A stretch of 64,000 bases of DNA from Ferruginivarius sediminum (GTDB lineage Bacteria > Pseudomonadota > Alphaproteobacteria > Kiloniellales > Rhodovibrionaceae). Both the position numbers and the translations under genes were made by a program. Shown here in pieces: positions 47,195-56,463 of this stretch. Location: the NCBI RefSeq assembly GCF_003344765.1, contig NZ_QPMH01000005.1, positions 124,001 through 188,000 on the forward strand, written 5' to 3'. The notes under the pieces are model-generated. The model saw only the letters and a list, made by a program, of their open reading frames with translations, did not search any database and was not told the DNA's origin. Each line of letters starts with the position of its first letter. Position 1 is the stretch's first letter.

Positions 47195-47941
47195 ATGAGA
47201 CGAGCAATCATCGCGGCGGCGCTGCTGCTTGCCCTTGTGCCGCCGAGCGCATCCGACGCGGCGGCACAATCCTGGCTGGATAAGGCCAGGGAAACGGTCG
47301 AAGGGCTATCCGGCGGCGGTGGCGGTGACGCCGGCACTCTCTCCGATTCGGATATCGCCGGCGGCTTGAAGGAGGCGCTGCGCTTCGCCACCGAGCGCAC
47401 GGTGAATACGGTGGGCGTCGAGGACGGCTTCAACGCCGATCCGCAGATTCATATCCCGTTGCCGAAATCGCTGAAGACCGTGCAGTCGGCGCTGCGCCAG
47501 GTCGGCATGTCGAGCATGGCCGACGACCTGGAGCTTCGCCTGAACCGCGCCGCCGAAGCGGCGGCGCCGGAAGCCAAGGCGGTATTTTTCGACGCCATCA
47601 AGCAGATGACCTGGGACGACGCCCGCCAGATCCTGGACGGTCCCAAGGATGCGGCGACGCAGTATTTCCGCCGCACCATGTCGGAACCGCTGAAGGGCCG
47701 GATGCGCCCCATCGTCGACAGCCAGCTTGCACAGGTCGGTGCGGTGCAGACCTACGACGACATGATGGGGCAGTACGACCAGATTCCCTTCGTGCCGGAC
47801 GCGAAGGCGAACCTGACCGACTATACCCTCGACAAGGCGCTGGACGGCATCTTCCACTATCTGGGCAAGGAAGAGGCCCGCATCCGGGGGAACCCAGCCG
47901 CGCGCACCACCGACCTGTTGAAGAAGGTCTTCGGGAGCTGA
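47195..47941 (+). CDS. DUF4197 domain exported protein
   Basis: 248 residues from the ATG at 47195. The signal peptide is AIIAAALLLALVPPSASDA. The mature part has SDSDIAGGLKEALRFATERT, INIPLPKSL-like PLPKSLKTVQSALRQVGMS, KAVFFDAIKQMTWDDARQIL and a C-terminal LDKALDGIFHYLGKEEARIR, the DUF4197 pattern. It is periplasmic and of unknown function. It is divergent from hisC. Confidence 0.88.
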   Translation: MRRAIIAAALLLALVPPSASDAAAQSWLDKARETVEGLSGGGGGDAGTLSDSDIAGGLKEALRFATERTVNTVGVEDGFNADPQIHIPLPKSLKTVQSALRQVGMSSMADDLELRLNRAAEAAAPEAKAVFFDAIKQMTWDDARQILDGPKDAATQYFRRTMSEPLKGRMRPIVDSQLAQVGAVQTYDDMMGQYDQIPFVPDAKANLTDYTLDKALDGIFHYLGKEEARIRGNPAARTTDLLKKVFGS

Positions 47942-48068
47942 CGCCGTGGCGCGCTCGCTGAACTGGCGTTTTTGTTCGGCGCGGTCTAACGTGCCGGTGG
48001 TCGGCATTCACCAACCTGGTTGAGCGAATAGGCCCGTTTTGGCGAGCCGCAGGACGCAAGACGCCGCG

Positions 48069-49454
48069 ATGTCGAAGCGCAAGCGCGACGGCCTTCCGCC
48101 GCCCGTCGATATACCGCTCCTGGGCGGGCGGCCGGGGCAGTTCCTGCTGCGCCCGTGGTTCGATCGCGTCACCATCCGCTGGGTCACCCGCTGGTTCTTC
48201 CCCATCTCGCGCGGCTGGGCGGCGGCGCGCGCGGCCGACGGTTCGCGCGAGCGCTTCGTCGAGGAGTTGGGGATGAGCGACCTGCCCTGGGGCATCGTCG
48301 ACCGCTTGCTGCAGGCCGCCCAGCGTGCCGAGACCCGCTACCAGGACACCACAAGACGGTGGGAAGACCTGTTCTTCGCCGCCCATGCCCCCGGCCCCGG
48401 CGAGCTGGCCCAGATCGAGGAGGAGCGTGAGCGCGCGGCGCAGACTCTGATGGCCGTGCGCGCCTATGTCTTCCCGCTGCGCCTGGCGCGCAAGCTGCCG
48501 CCCGTCTCCTACGACGTGACCTCGCCGCAGGACGTGGAAAGCGCCCACGGCCATCGCCTGCGTAACGTGAAGGCAGCGTTCCCGGTGCCGGAGCAGCCGA
48601 ATATCCGGCAATCGCACCCCGTCGAGGGCGGCTACGGCGACGTCAGCTGGCTGGAGTGGCCGTCGCCGATGGGCGACACCGCGCGCGCCCGCCTCTATAC
48701 GCCGCGCGAGCGCAAGGATCCGCCGACGCTGATCTACCTCCACGGCATCGGCATGGAGATGGAGATGTGGCGCGCGCAGTCGGACCCCGTGAACGCACTG
48801 GCCCGCGATGCCGGCATCCGGGTGGTGCGGCCCGAGGCGGCGTGGCACGGCCGGCGCATGCTGCCCGGCTACCACGGCGGCGAGCCGGCCCTGGCCTTCG
48901 CGCCCAAGGGCTACATCGACATGGTGCAGGGCTGGCTCGTGGAGATCATGCACCTGATCCGCTGGGCGCGCCAGACCAGCCGCGGGCCGGTCGCCATCGG
49001 CGGGTTGAGCCTGGGGGCGCTGACGGCACAGCTTGTCGGCACCGCCGCGCGCATCTGGCCGCGCGAGTTGCAGCCCGAGGTGATGTTCCTGGTCGTCACC
49101 AGCGGCGACATGCTGGAAGTCTGTTTCGAGGGCGCGCTGCCGAAGGGGCTGGGCCTGCTGGACGCCCTGTGGGCCGGCGGCTGGACGCACGAGGAACTGG
49201 CCCGCTGGCGTGGCTTGCTGGAGCCGCAAGGCGACCCGGTGATGCCGGCGGAGCGGGTCGTCATGCTGCTGGGCAGTCACGACAGCGTGACGCCTTATTC
49301 CGGCGGCCTGGCGCTGGCGCGGCGCTGGGGCGTGCCCGGCGACAGCCTTTTCGTGGTGAACCGGGGCCACTTCTCCACACCGCTCGGCCTGCACCAGGAT
49401 AAGCGGCCGGTGCAGCGGATGGCGGCGCTCCTGAACGATGCGTCGGGGGTATAG
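48069..49454 (+). CDS. Alpha/beta hydrolase family protein
   Basis: 461 residues from the ATG at 48069; an upstream TTG would add ten. The N-terminal 170 residues are Arg-rich and helical with no clear family. The hydrolase fold follows: LIYLHGIGMEMEMWR (oxyanion HG), the nucleophile elbow GGLSLGALTAQL, a candidate acid in LLGSHDSVTPYSGG and His in VNRGHFSTPLG. The triad therefore looks complete. The substrate is unknown; the DUF2048/ABHD18-like group is the closest I can suggest. Confidence 0.75.
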   Translation: MSKRKRDGLPPPVDIPLLGGRPGQFLLRPWFDRVTIRWVTRWFFPISRGWAAARAADGSRERFVEELGMSDLPWGIVDRLLQAAQRAETRYQDTTRRWEDLFFAAHAPGPGELAQIEEERERAAQTLMAVRAYVFPLRLARKLPPVSYDVTSPQDVESAHGHRLRNVKAAFPVPEQPNIRQSHPVEGGYGDVSWLEWPSPMGDTARARLYTPRERKDPPTLIYLHGIGMEMEMWRAQSDPVNALARDAGIRVVRPEAAWHGRRMLPGYHGGEPALAFAPKGYIDMVQGWLVEIMHLIRWARQTSRGPVAIGGLSLGALTAQLVGTAARIWPRELQPEVMFLVVTSGDMLEVCFEGALPKGLGLLDALWAGGWTHEELARWRGLLEPQGDPVMPAERVVMLLGSHDSVTPYSGGLALARRWGVPGDSLFVVNRGHFSTPLGLHQDKRPVQRMAALLNDASGV

Positions 49455-49496
49455 CCCTGTTGTCAGCGGCGTGCGGTTGCTTATATACCGCCTGCC

Positions 49497-50630
49497 ATGA
49501 ACAGCCTCGGCCTCGATAAGCATCCTTCGCAGACGCGCGTCGTCGTCGCCATGTCCGGCGGCGTCGACAGCTCCGTCGCGGCCGCGCTTTTGAAGCGCGA
49601 GGGCTATGACGTCGTCGGCATCACGCTGCAACTTTACGACCACGGGCAGGCCGTGGCGAAGAAGGGCGCGTGCTGTGCCGGGCAGGATATCTACGACGCC
49701 AAGCGCGTGGCCGACCGCCTGGACATGCCGCACTATGTCCTGGGCTATGAAAGCCGCTTCCGGCAGGCGGTCATCGACGACTTCGCCGACAGCTATCTGG
49801 CCGGGGAGACGCCGATCCCCTGCGTGCGCTGCAACGAGCGGGTGAAGTTCCGCGACCTGCTGGAAACGGCGCGGGAGCTTGACGCCGACTGCCTTGCCAC
49901 CGGCCACTACGTGCAGCGCGTTGCCGGTTCGCAGGGGCCGGAGCTGCACCGCGCGGTCGATGACAGCCGGGACCAGAGCTATTTCCTCTTCGCCACCACG
50001 CCGGAACAGCTCGACTTCCTGCGCTTTCCGCTGGGCGGACGGCCGAAAACGGAAACGCGCCGCCTGGCCGAGGAGTTGGGCTTGGCCGTGGCGGACAAGC
50101 CAGACAGCCAGGATATCTGCTTTGTCCCGCAGGGTTCCTATGCCGAGGTGGTGAAGAAGCTGCGCCCCGGCAGCATCGAGCCAGGCGAAATCGTCGACAT
50201 GTCCGGCAACGTCGTGGGCCGGCACGAGGGCATCATCCACTTCACCATCGGCCAGCGCCGCGGCCTGAACGTCGGCGGCTTCGACGAGCCGATGTACGTC
50301 GTGCGCCTGGAGCCCGAGGCGCGGCGCGTCGTCGTCGGCCCGCAGCGCGCGCTGGCCCGTGACGTCGTCCACCTGCGCGAGGTCAACTGGCTCTACCCCG
50401 CACCGGTGGACGGGCAGGGCGTGCCGGTAAGCGTGAAGCTGCGCTCGGCGATGATGCCGCAGCCGGCAACCGTCTACGCGGGCGAAGGTGGCACCGGCAC
50501 CATCGTGCTGGACACCGCGCAGAACGGCATCTCGCCGGGACAGGCGGCGGTGTTCTACGACGGCGCGCGCGTGCTGGGCGGCGGCTGGATCGATTCGGCC
50601 AGCCTTTCCGAGGCTGCCAAGGCCGCCTGA
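49497..50630 (+). CDS. mnmA: tRNA 2-thiouridine(34) synthase MnmA
   Basis: 377 residues. The PP-loop is [18 protein letters not shown]. The catalytic Cys pair is in [11 protein letters not shown] and [10 protein letters not shown], as in Mnm[14 protein letters not shown] and the C-terminal beta-barrel complete the family layout. It thiolates U34 of tRNAs for Lys, Glu and Gln, including isoacceptors related to the tRNA-Gln in this window. It stands 42 bases after the hydrolase gene. Confidence 0.95.
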   Translation: MNSLGLDKHPSQTRVVVAMSGGVDSSVAAALLKREGYDVVGITLQLYDHGQAVAKKGACCAGQDIYDAKRVADRLDMPHYVLGYESRFRQAVIDDFADSYLAGETPIPCVRCNERVKFRDLLETARELDADCLATGHYVQRVAGSQGPELHRAVDDSRDQSYFLFATTPEQLDFLRFPLGGRPKTETRRLAEELGLAVADKPDSQDICFVPQGSYAEVVKKLRPGSIEPGEIVDMSGNVVGRHEGIIHFTIGQRRGLNVGGFDEPMYVVRLEPEARRVVVGPQRALARDVVHLREVNWLYPAPVDGQGVPVSVKLRSAMMPQPATVYAGEGGTGTIVLDTAQNGISPGQAAVFYDGARVLGGGWIDSASLSEAAKAA

Positions 50631-50647
50631 GACTCCAGGTTATCCGG

Positions 50648-51733
50648 TCAGAACTTCGGCGTATCGTCTTCTGGGCCAGCACTGGCCCTGCGCCGGCTAC
50701 GGCGCCGCCGGCCGCCGGCACTTGCCGATTCGCTTTCCGGCAGGTCGGACAGGCCGGTGTTTTGCGATTGCTGCTCGGCACCTGTCGAGATCTGGCCGAG
50801 GCGGGCGACGATCTCCTCCACGCTGGGCGCTTCGCCCTTCGTGTGCGCTTCCAGGGCGGCACGCATGGCGCGGATATGTTCCGGCGTGGTGCCGCAGCAG
50901 CCGCCGATGATGCGCGCACCGCAATCGACGGCAATACAGGCGTAGTCCGCCATCAACTCGGGCGTCCCCGTGTAAACAATCTGGTCGCCGCGCCATTCCG
51001 GAATGCCGCAGTTGCTTTTGGCGATCAGCACATCGCCCGGCTCCGCGCCCTTGGCCATGTTGTGCAGCGCCACCACCAGTTCCGACGCGCCCACGCCGCA
51101 GTTCCCGCCATAAGCAATGGGCCGGGGCTCCAACCCGTGGACGATTTGGGCAAGCTGGTCCGGTGTCACACCCATCATCGTGCGGCCGTTGGTATCGAAC
51201 GACAGCGTGCAGGCCACCGGCAAGCCTGCGGTTCCCGCCCCCGCGACGGCCGCCTTCAATTCGTCCACCGCCGAGATCGTCTCGATCCAGAGCACGTCGA
51301 CGCCGCCGTCCTTCAGGCCCGCCGCCTGCTCGGCGAAGGCGTCCTTGCCATCCTCGAACGAAAGCTCGCCCAGCGGCTGGAACAGTGAGCCAGTGGGGCC
51401 CATCGACCCAGCCACCACCGCCGGCCGGTCGAGCCTGCCAACCTCAGCGCGCGCCAGTTCGGCGGCCGCCTTGTTGAGTTCGTAGACGCGATCCTGTCCG
51501 CCGTGCAGCTTTAGCCGCTCACGGTTGCCTCCGAACGTATTTGTGAGGATGATGTCGGACCCGGCTTCCAGGAAGCTGCGGTAATGCGCGCGCACCTTGT
51601 CCGGGTGATCGGCGTTCCAGAGTTCCGGCGAATCCCCATGGCCAAGGCCAAGGGCGAAGAGGTTCGTGCCAGTGGCGCCGTCGGCAAGCAGCCACGGGCG
51701 CTCGGCCAGCAGGCGGGACAGCAGATCGGTCAC
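50648..51733 (-). CDS. Betaine-homocysteine S-methyltransferase-like protein
   Basis: 361 residues. The Hcy-binding barrel has DGATGTNLFALGLGHGDSPE, ILTNTFGGNRERL, AYGGNCGVGASELV and the zinc motif GGCCGTTPEHIRAM, providing the three Cys ligands. It matches the bacterial BHMT/homocysteine S-methyltransferase group (single-domain, about 300-340 residues). The last 35 residues are a Ser/Arg-rich extension (GGRRRRSRRRASAGPEDD) not part of the enzyme fold. The methyl donor, betaine or dimethylsulfonio compounds, is not certain. It converges with mnmA. Confidence 0.88.
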   Translation of the reverse strand: MTDLLSRLLAERPWLLADGATGTNLFALGLGHGDSPELWNADHPDKVRAHYRSFLEAGSDIILTNTFGGNRERLKLHGGQDRVYELNKAAAELARAEVGRLDRPAVVAGSMGPTGSLFQPLGELSFEDGKDAFAEQAAGLKDGGVDVLWIETISAVDELKAAVAGAGTAGLPVACTLSFDTNGRTMMGVTPDQLAQIVHGLEPRPIAYGGNCGVGASELVVALHNMAKGAEPGDVLIAKSNCGIPEWRGDQIVYTGTPELMADYACIAVDCGARIIGGCCGTTPEHIRAMRAALEAHTKGEAPSVEEIVARLGQISTGAEQQSQNTGLSDLPESESASAGGRRRRSRRRASAGPEDDTPKF

Positions 51734-51848
51734 GGCCGCACCTATTGCGTGTAAATGCCGGTCGGCAATGTAATTCTCACGTTGCCGTCACACAAGACTA
51801 GCGCGCGCGCCCAACGAGCAAAAGAGCCAGATTGGCTGTCAACAACCC

Positions 51849-51860
51849 AGGAGGAACGAT
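51849..51860 (+). promoter_or_regulatory. Strong Shine-Dalgarno before a TTG start
   Basis: AGGAGG at 51849-51854 lies six bases before TTG 51861. A consensus site at ideal distance supports use of the rare TTG start. Confidence 0.75.
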
Positions 51861-52493
51861 TTGACCGAGACGACACGGGAACAACGCCTTCGCGCCGTCT
51901 ACGAGGCGGGCTCGACGGAAGAGGTTGGCAAGGGCTACGACACCTGGGCCAGCGACTACGAGGCCGATGTCCAGGCGTTCGGCTACATCAGCCCCTCCAT
52001 CTGCGCGGCCCTGGCCGCCCGCCATATCCCTGCCGGCGACGGGCCGCTGCTCGACGCTGGTGCCGGCACCGGCATCATGGGCCAGCTTCTCAGCCTGCTC
52101 GGCTATGACCGGCTGGACGCGCTGGACCTGTCGGAAAGCATGCTGAAGGTAGCCGATTCCAAGGGCGTTTACGGAAAGCTCTATCAGGGCGCGCTTGGCG
52201 ATCCGCTCGACATGCCGGATGGCCACTACGCGGGTGCCCTGGCCGTCGGCGTCTTCACGCCGGGGCATGCCGGCCCCGAGTCGCTGGATGAGCTGCTGCG
52301 CGTCACGCGCCCCGGCGGCACGCTGGTTTTCACCGTCACCAATCCGGTTTACGAGGCCGGCTTCAAGGCGAAGCAGGAGGGGCTGGAGCGCGAGGGCCGC
52401 TGGCGCCTTCTGGAGGTGACGCCGCAGTTCGCCGCGCTGCCCAAGGAGAAGGACGCGCCGCTGGGCCGCGCCTTTGCGTATCGCGTTCTCTAA
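51861..52493 (+). CDS. Class I SAM-dependent methyltransferase
   Basis: 210 residues from a TTG start supported by AGGAGG. The leader has STEEVGKGYDTWASDYEADV, motif I is LLDAGAGTGIMGQLL, and DALDLSESMLKVA and RPGGTLVFTVTNPVY follow. It resembles the WBSCR27/small-molecule methyltransferase group. Substrate unknown. It is divergent from the BHMT-like gene, which is about 130 bases away. Confidence 0.85.
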   Translation: MTETTREQRLRAVYEAGSTEEVGKGYDTWASDYEADVQAFGYISPSICAALAARHIPAGDGPLLDAGAGTGIMGQLLSLLGYDRLDALDLSESMLKVADSKGVYGKLYQGALGDPLDMPDGHYAGALAVGVFTPGHAGPESLDELLRVTRPGGTLVFTVTNPVYEAGFKAKQEGLEREGRWRLLEVTPQFAALPKEKDAPLGRAFAYRVL

Positions 52494-52514
52494 CCCGGAT
52501 CTGGTCCTGCTGGA

Positions 52515-53282
52515 TCAGTCGAGGTCCAGCAGCATGCCGACGGCGTTGAAGCCGCTGTCGACGTTCAGGATCGTCCCCGTCGTGCTCGCCGCCTCGTCGC
52601 TGGCGAGGTGCAGCACGGCGGCGGCGATTTCTTCCACCGTAGCATAACGTTTAACCGCCAGATGCCCGGTCCAGGCGCGCCGTGTCGCCTCATCATGCAT
52701 CGCCTGGGCAAGCGGCGTGTCCACCGGGCCCGGCGCGACGGCGTTCACTGTCACCCCATAGTCGCCCAGTTCCGTTGCCATCAAGCGGGTCAACTGATGC
52801 ACGCCGCCCTTGGCCACCGAATAGGCACCGCGCCCGGTGATCGCACGCTGGCCGGTGATGGAGCCCAGGTTGACGATACGCCCCTTTCCACGAGCCGCCA
52901 TCCGCTTGGCCGCTTCGTGGGCGGGAATGAAGGTGCCCGTCAGGTTGGTGTCGATCAGCCGGCGGAATTCGGCGACGGAGAGGTCGAGGAACTTCACCAC
53001 CTGCGGTACGGCGGCCGAATTCACCAGGATGTCGATGGGGCCAAGCGACGCCTCCGCCGCATCGAAGGCCGCCTCCACAGCCTCTTCATCGCGCACGTCC
53101 ACGCCGACCGCCATCGCCCGCGCCTTGCGCAGTCCCAGCAAGTCGGACACCTGGATCGCTTTCCGGTCGTCGATGTCGGCGATGGCAACCGCCGCGCCTT
53201 CGGCGGCGAAGCGCTCGCATACCGCCCGTCCGATACCGCTGGCCCCGCCGGTGACGAAGGCGACCTTGTCCTTGAGGCGCAT
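52515..53282 (-). CDS. Short-chain dehydrogenase/reductase
   Basis: 255 residues from the ATG at 53282. It has the dinucleotide motif FVTGGASGIGRAV, an acidic ADIDDRK site after strand 2 that favours NAD, the NSAAVP motif, Ser in LGSITGQ and catalytic YSVAKGG. The C-terminus has SGFNAVGMLLDLD. It is a classical SDR of unknown substrate, perhaps glucose/3-oxoacyl-like. It converges with the methyltransferase gene, 21 bases between. Confidence 0.88.
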   Translation of the reverse strand: MRLKDKVAFVTGGASGIGRAVCERFAAEGAAVAIADIDDRKAIQVSDLLGLRKARAMAVGVDVRDEEAVEAAFDAAEASLGPIDILVNSAAVPQVVKFLDLSVAEFRRLIDTNLTGTFIPAHEAAKRMAARGKGRIVNLGSITGQRAITGRGAYSVAKGGVHQLTRLMATELGDYGVTVNAVAPGPVDTPLAQAMHDEATRRAWTGHLAVKRYATVEEIAAAVLHLASDEAASTTGTILNVDSGFNAVGMLLDLD

Positions 53283-53382
53283 GAGGATGTTCCCCCGCAT
53301 TTGCGTTACGATCCGACAGTTCTGGAGCGAACCATTGCCTATCGGAAAGGGGAGCGGAAGCCCTTCACGGGGGAATCTTGGC

Positions 53383-53808
53383 CTAGCCGCCCCTTATCAG
53401 GCGGCGCGCTGCGCGCTGCGCGCCGTCGGCCTCGACGAATTTCAGGCGGTCGAGCGGCATGGTCCGCGAATCCGCCGACCTGAAGATGAAACCGCCATCG
53501 CATGGAGTCAGCCATGCGACGATCTCGCCGTCCACCTCAACTGCGAACTCAGCTATCCCCGGCTTGTCCTCCGTCTCCTCCCGGGGTAGCGCGCCCGTTT
53601 CCACGCCGGTGGGCGGCGCCGCCCTTTCAAGGTTGCCCGAGTGTATCTTGGTGTGGAGAAGCGCCTGCAACCGCGCCTCGACCTCCTCGGGCGGCACGTT
53701 CAGGCAATCGGCAATCTGGGGTATCGAGCGCCCGTTGAGCACGCCCCGCAGCAGCCGAACTTCGTTGGCGGAAAGCTCAATATTGTTCCGATGCTTTGAC
53801 GGAAACAT
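53383..53808 (-). CDS. LuxR-type HTH-like small protein
   Basis: 141 residues from the ATG at 53808, preferred because GGAG lies five bases upstream; an ATG at 53826 has no such site. Residues about 10-58 resemble a GerE/LuxR HTH (ELSANEVRLLRGVLNGRSIP, QIADCLNVPPEEVEARLQAL). The C-terminal half is beta-rich (IAEFAVEVDGEIVAWLTPCD, FRSADSRTMPLDRL) and unfamiliar. There is no receiver domain. It is divergent from a Crp/Fnr regulator, with an AT-rich intergenic stretch between. Confidence 0.6.
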   Translation of the reverse strand: MFPSKHRNNIELSANEVRLLRGVLNGRSIPQIADCLNVPPEEVEARLQALLHTKIHSGNLERAAPPTGVETGALPREETEDKPGIAEFAVEVDGEIVAWLTPCDGGFIFRSADSRTMPLDRLKFVEADGAQRAARRLIRGG

Positions 53809-53943
53809 CGCCACTCCGGTGTTCATTAAGCGGTTATATTAGTATACCGTTCATGTGCGAGTTGCCTTTGACCCACGGCAATCGGGGGCATGATATAGAG
53901 CAAATGCGCGCGGTGCCGGCATTGATGCGGAGAGTCTCGGTGC

Positions 53944-54735
53944 TTGGAAGAAGCCTTACCATTGCGTGACGTGGACTGGACCGACCCGCGTAGGCTGATT
54001 GCTTCACCGCCCACGCATTGCGCTTCCTGTCCATTGCGGGCGCTGGATCATTTCAAGGAAGCGACAAAGGGCGCAGTCACGGAGATCGAAGGGGCGCGTT
54101 TGGGTGTGCGCCGCCTTCCACCGGATACCACGGTGTATGCCGAGAGGGACCCGCCGTCACTGGTCTTCACGCTGTTCGACGGCTGGGCCCTGCGCTTCAA
54201 GCTGCTGGAGAACGGTAAGCGGCAGATCCTGAACGTGCTGCTGCCAGGCGATACATTTGGCGTGCAGCCGGACATGACGAGCGAACTCGACCACACGGCC
54301 GAAACCGTGACCGAGGTGTCGCTCTGCGTGTTCAAACAAGAGAGCGTGATGCAGCTTTTCCAGAGCCAGCCCACCTATGGCTGGCAACTGAGCTGGATGC
54401 TGGCGCACGAGCAGAGTGCGATGAACGAGCACCTCACCAACATCGGGCGGCGAACCGCGTTCGAGCGGCTGGGGTTTTTCCTTCTCGAGACCTACTCGCG
54501 CATGGAGCGGCGCGATGCCGCCGGCAACGGCGTGTGCGAGTTCCCATTGCGTCAGATCGACGTTGCGGACGTCCTCTCCCTAAGTCCCGAAACCGTGAAC
54601 CGGCTTCTAGCGCAGATGAGTCGCGATGGCCTGGCCCGAGTCTCGCACGGCCGGCTTTATATCCTGGACCGCAACAGACTGACGGAAACCTGCCACTTCC
54701 ACGAGCGCTTCCTGTCGCCGAAGCCCTTGCTCTAG
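53944..54735 (+). CDS. Crp/Fnr family transcriptional regulator
   Basis: 263 residues from a TTG. The N-terminus has THCASCPLRALDHF, then the cyclic-nucleotide-like barrel (VFTLFDGWALRFKLLENGKR, LPGDTFGVQPDM) and an HTH with FPLRQIDVADVLSLSPETVN and RLLAQMSRDGL. Fnr proteins hold a 4Fe-4S cluster with four Cys. Here two Cys near residues 26 and 29 are clear, one more stands in VSLCVF, and the fourth is not in the usual place. An oxygen-sensing role is therefore uncertain. Confidence 0.88.
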   Translation: MEEALPLRDVDWTDPRRLIASPPTHCASCPLRALDHFKEATKGAVTEIEGARLGVRRLPPDTTVYAERDPPSLVFTLFDGWALRFKLLENGKRQILNVLLPGDTFGVQPDMTSELDHTAETVTEVSLCVFKQESVMQLFQSQPTYGWQLSWMLAHEQSAMNEHLTNIGRRTAFERLGFFLLETYSRMERRDAAGNGVCEFPLRQIDVADVLSLSPETVNRLLAQMSRDGLARVSHGRLYILDRNRLTETCHFHERFLSPKPLL

Positions 54736-54780
54736 CAACCGGACATAAGCCCACCGCTTTCCGAGCTGCGTCCTCCCGCG

Positions 54781-55125
54781 CTAGACCACGTCCAGCACCT
54801 TCTCGGGCGGGCGTCCGAGAGCGGCCTTGTCGCCGCTTACCACAATGGGCCGCTCGATCAGGATGGGGTTCTCGACCATTGCCCGGATCAGGGCGTCGTC
54901 TTCCTCCACCTCGGCCAGAGCGAGTTCCTTGTAGACGGATTCCTTCGTGCGCATCAGGTCGCGAGGGCGAAGGCCGAGACGCGCCAGGATGTCGCGCAGC
55001 GCGGCGGCGTCGGGTGGGGTCTTCAGGTACTCGACGATTTGCGGGGAAACGCCCCTGTCCTGCAGAAGCTGCAGCGCCTCCCGCGATTTCGAGCAGCGGG
55101 GGTTATGGTACATCGTAATGCGCAT
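54781..55125 (-). CDS. arsC: ArsC/Spx-type (glutaredoxin-fold) reductase
   Basis: 114 residues. The ArsC motif is YHNPRCSKSREAL with Cys11, followed by VEYLKTPPDAAALRDIL, RTKESVYKELALAEV and a late NPILIERPIVVSGDKAALGR (the Arg that binds arsenate or thiolate). It is the glutaredoxin-linked class, distinct from the LMW-phosphatase ArsC at 32679. It stands outside the arsenic operon and could be the YfgD-like homologue without a proven arsenate role. Confidence 0.88.
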   Translation of the reverse strand: MRITMYHNPRCSKSREALQLLQDRGVSPQIVEYLKTPPDAAALRDILARLGLRPRDLMRTKESVYKELALAEVEEDDALIRAMVENPILIERPIVVSGDKAALGRPPEKVLDVV

Positions 55126-55225
55126 GACGCCTCCAGGTGATTGCTTCGCCCACGTCCCGGAGGCGTCTTTTACAACCGTTCAACCCGCTTGCCCAGGGGC
55201 GCCGATGCCTTGACTGTCCGAAGCG

Positions 55226-56167
55226 TCATGGCTGGTCCGAAAGAGCCGGCGCGCGCCGGGCCAGCGTGCGCTCGCGATGGAAGACGTAGAGGCCAGAGGC
55301 GATAATGATGCCGGTGCCGAGGAATGTCAGCGCATCGGGAAAGTCGCCGAAGATCAGATAACCCAGCAGTGTCGCGCTGATGATCTCCAGGTACTGGAAC
55401 GGCGCCAGCACTCCCGCCGGCGCCCGCCGGAACGCAAGCGCCAGCACGACATGGGTGGTGCCGGCAAGGCTGCCCAGCACCACAAGACCGGCCCATTGCC
55501 CGGCGCTTGGCCAGGTCGCCGTCAGCACGGGAATTCCCACGGCGCTGCCGGCCAGCAGGGCGACGGTGAGAATGATGGTGGAGAACACGCCGGTCCAGAC
55601 CTGCATCACGACCGGATCGTCCTCCCCGGCCATGTGGCGGGTCAGCGTCAGGTAGCCGGCGAAGCAGAATGCCGTGCCCAGCGGCAGGATGGCCGCCCAG
55701 CCGAAGGCCTCCCAGCTTGGCCGGATGACGATCATGGCGCCCAAGAGCCCGACGCCGACGGCGGAAATGCGGCGCCAGCCGATGGGCTCGCCCAGCAGCG
55801 CGGCCGACATCAGCGTCAGGATCAGCGGCTCCACGAAGAAGATCGCGATGGCATTGGCGATCGGCAGATACTTCAATGCCCAGAAGATCGTCAGGATCGC
55901 ACCGGCCAGAAGAAGGCCGCGCGCGGCATGCAGCCCCAGCCTCTGTCCGCCCAGCCGCCGCCGCGTGACGACCGCGACGGGCAGCAGCATCGTGGTCTGG
56001 AACACGAAGCGGCCCCAGGCCACCATGCCGGGCGCCAGGCTGGCGGACAGCAGCTTGGCGATGGCATCGTTGCCGGGAACCGCCAGCATCGCCGCCGCCA
56101 TCAGCAACATGCCGACCTCCACCTGGGATCGGCGAGCAGTGGTGCTGGGCGCGTTGGGCATGCTCAC
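55226..56167 (-). CDS. DMT superfamily (EamA) transporter
   Basis: 313 residues with ten hydrophobic helices in two EamA repeats (MAAAMLAVPGNDAIAKLLSA and LPLGTAFCFAGYLTLTRHMA as repeat starts, LPIANAIAIFFVEPLILTLM near the repeat end). Such proteins export metabolites or drugs by proton exchange. The substrate is unknown. It is divergent from ahpC, with about 296 bases between. Confidence 0.88.
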   Translation of the reverse strand: MSMPNAPSTTARRSQVEVGMLLMAAAMLAVPGNDAIAKLLSASLAPGMVAWGRFVFQTTMLLPVAVVTRRRLGGQRLGLHAARGLLLAGAILTIFWALKYLPIANAIAIFFVEPLILTLMSAALLGEPIGWRRISAVGVGLLGAMIVIRPSWEAFGWAAILPLGTAFCFAGYLTLTRHMAGEDDPVVMQVWTGVFSTIILTVALLAGSAVGIPVLTATWPSAGQWAGLVVLGSLAGTTHVVLALAFRRAPAGVLAPFQYLEIISATLLGYLIFGDFPDALTFLGTGIIIASGLYVFHRERTLARRAPALSDQP

Positions 56168-56335
56168 GGCAGTCGCTCCGGTCTAAGCGAGACAAGCACA
56201 CGATAGGAGGGCGTAGCGGCCAAGGCCACCTGCGCCTTTGAATTGCTGCCCTGCATCGCGGGAATGGCGGGTGCCGTGCGCCGCAGTGCTTGTGCGGTTG
56301 CCACACGTAAATGTGCTGTGCTGCACAAAACCCTC

Positions 56336-56365
56336 TTGACGGCCCGTGCGGCACCACCCTATTTA
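56336..56365 (+). promoter_or_regulatory. Likely ahpC promoter
   Basis: TTGACG at 56336-56341 and TATTTA at 56360-56365 are 18 bases apart. The predicted start near 56372 is about 90 bases before ahpC. The palindrome at 56378-56398 lies just downstream. Confidence 0.55.
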
Positions 56366-56377
56366 TCGAGTAGCTGC

Positions 56378-56398
56378 GAATTAGAATTACTCTAATTC
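56378..56398. promoter_or_regulatory. Perfect 21-base palindrome in the ahpC leader
   Basis: GAATTAGA-N5-TCTAATTC has perfect 8-base arms. It sits just past the predicted transcription start, where a bound repressor would block transcription. The core resembles Fur-superfamily operators such as the Irr ICE box (TTAGAA...TTCTAA). It does not match the OxyR pattern ATAG-N7-CTAT. The regulator is not identified. Confidence 0.6.
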
Positions 56399-56463
56399 AA
56401 AGCATGAGACACGCCCCGGGGGATCCACGGGACAGACACCAGAATCTTGAAGGAGCATTCCGC

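Noticed and set aside
47598..50372. 924-codon minus strand open frame
   Set aside because: It is antisense to the DUF4197, hydrolase and MnmA genes, all of which have clear motifs. High GC makes such long shadow frames common.
53944..54735. Canonical Fnr oxygen sensor
   Set aside because: Only two N-terminal Cys are in CxxC form and the usual third and fourth ligands are not in place, so the call is kept at Crp/Fnr family.
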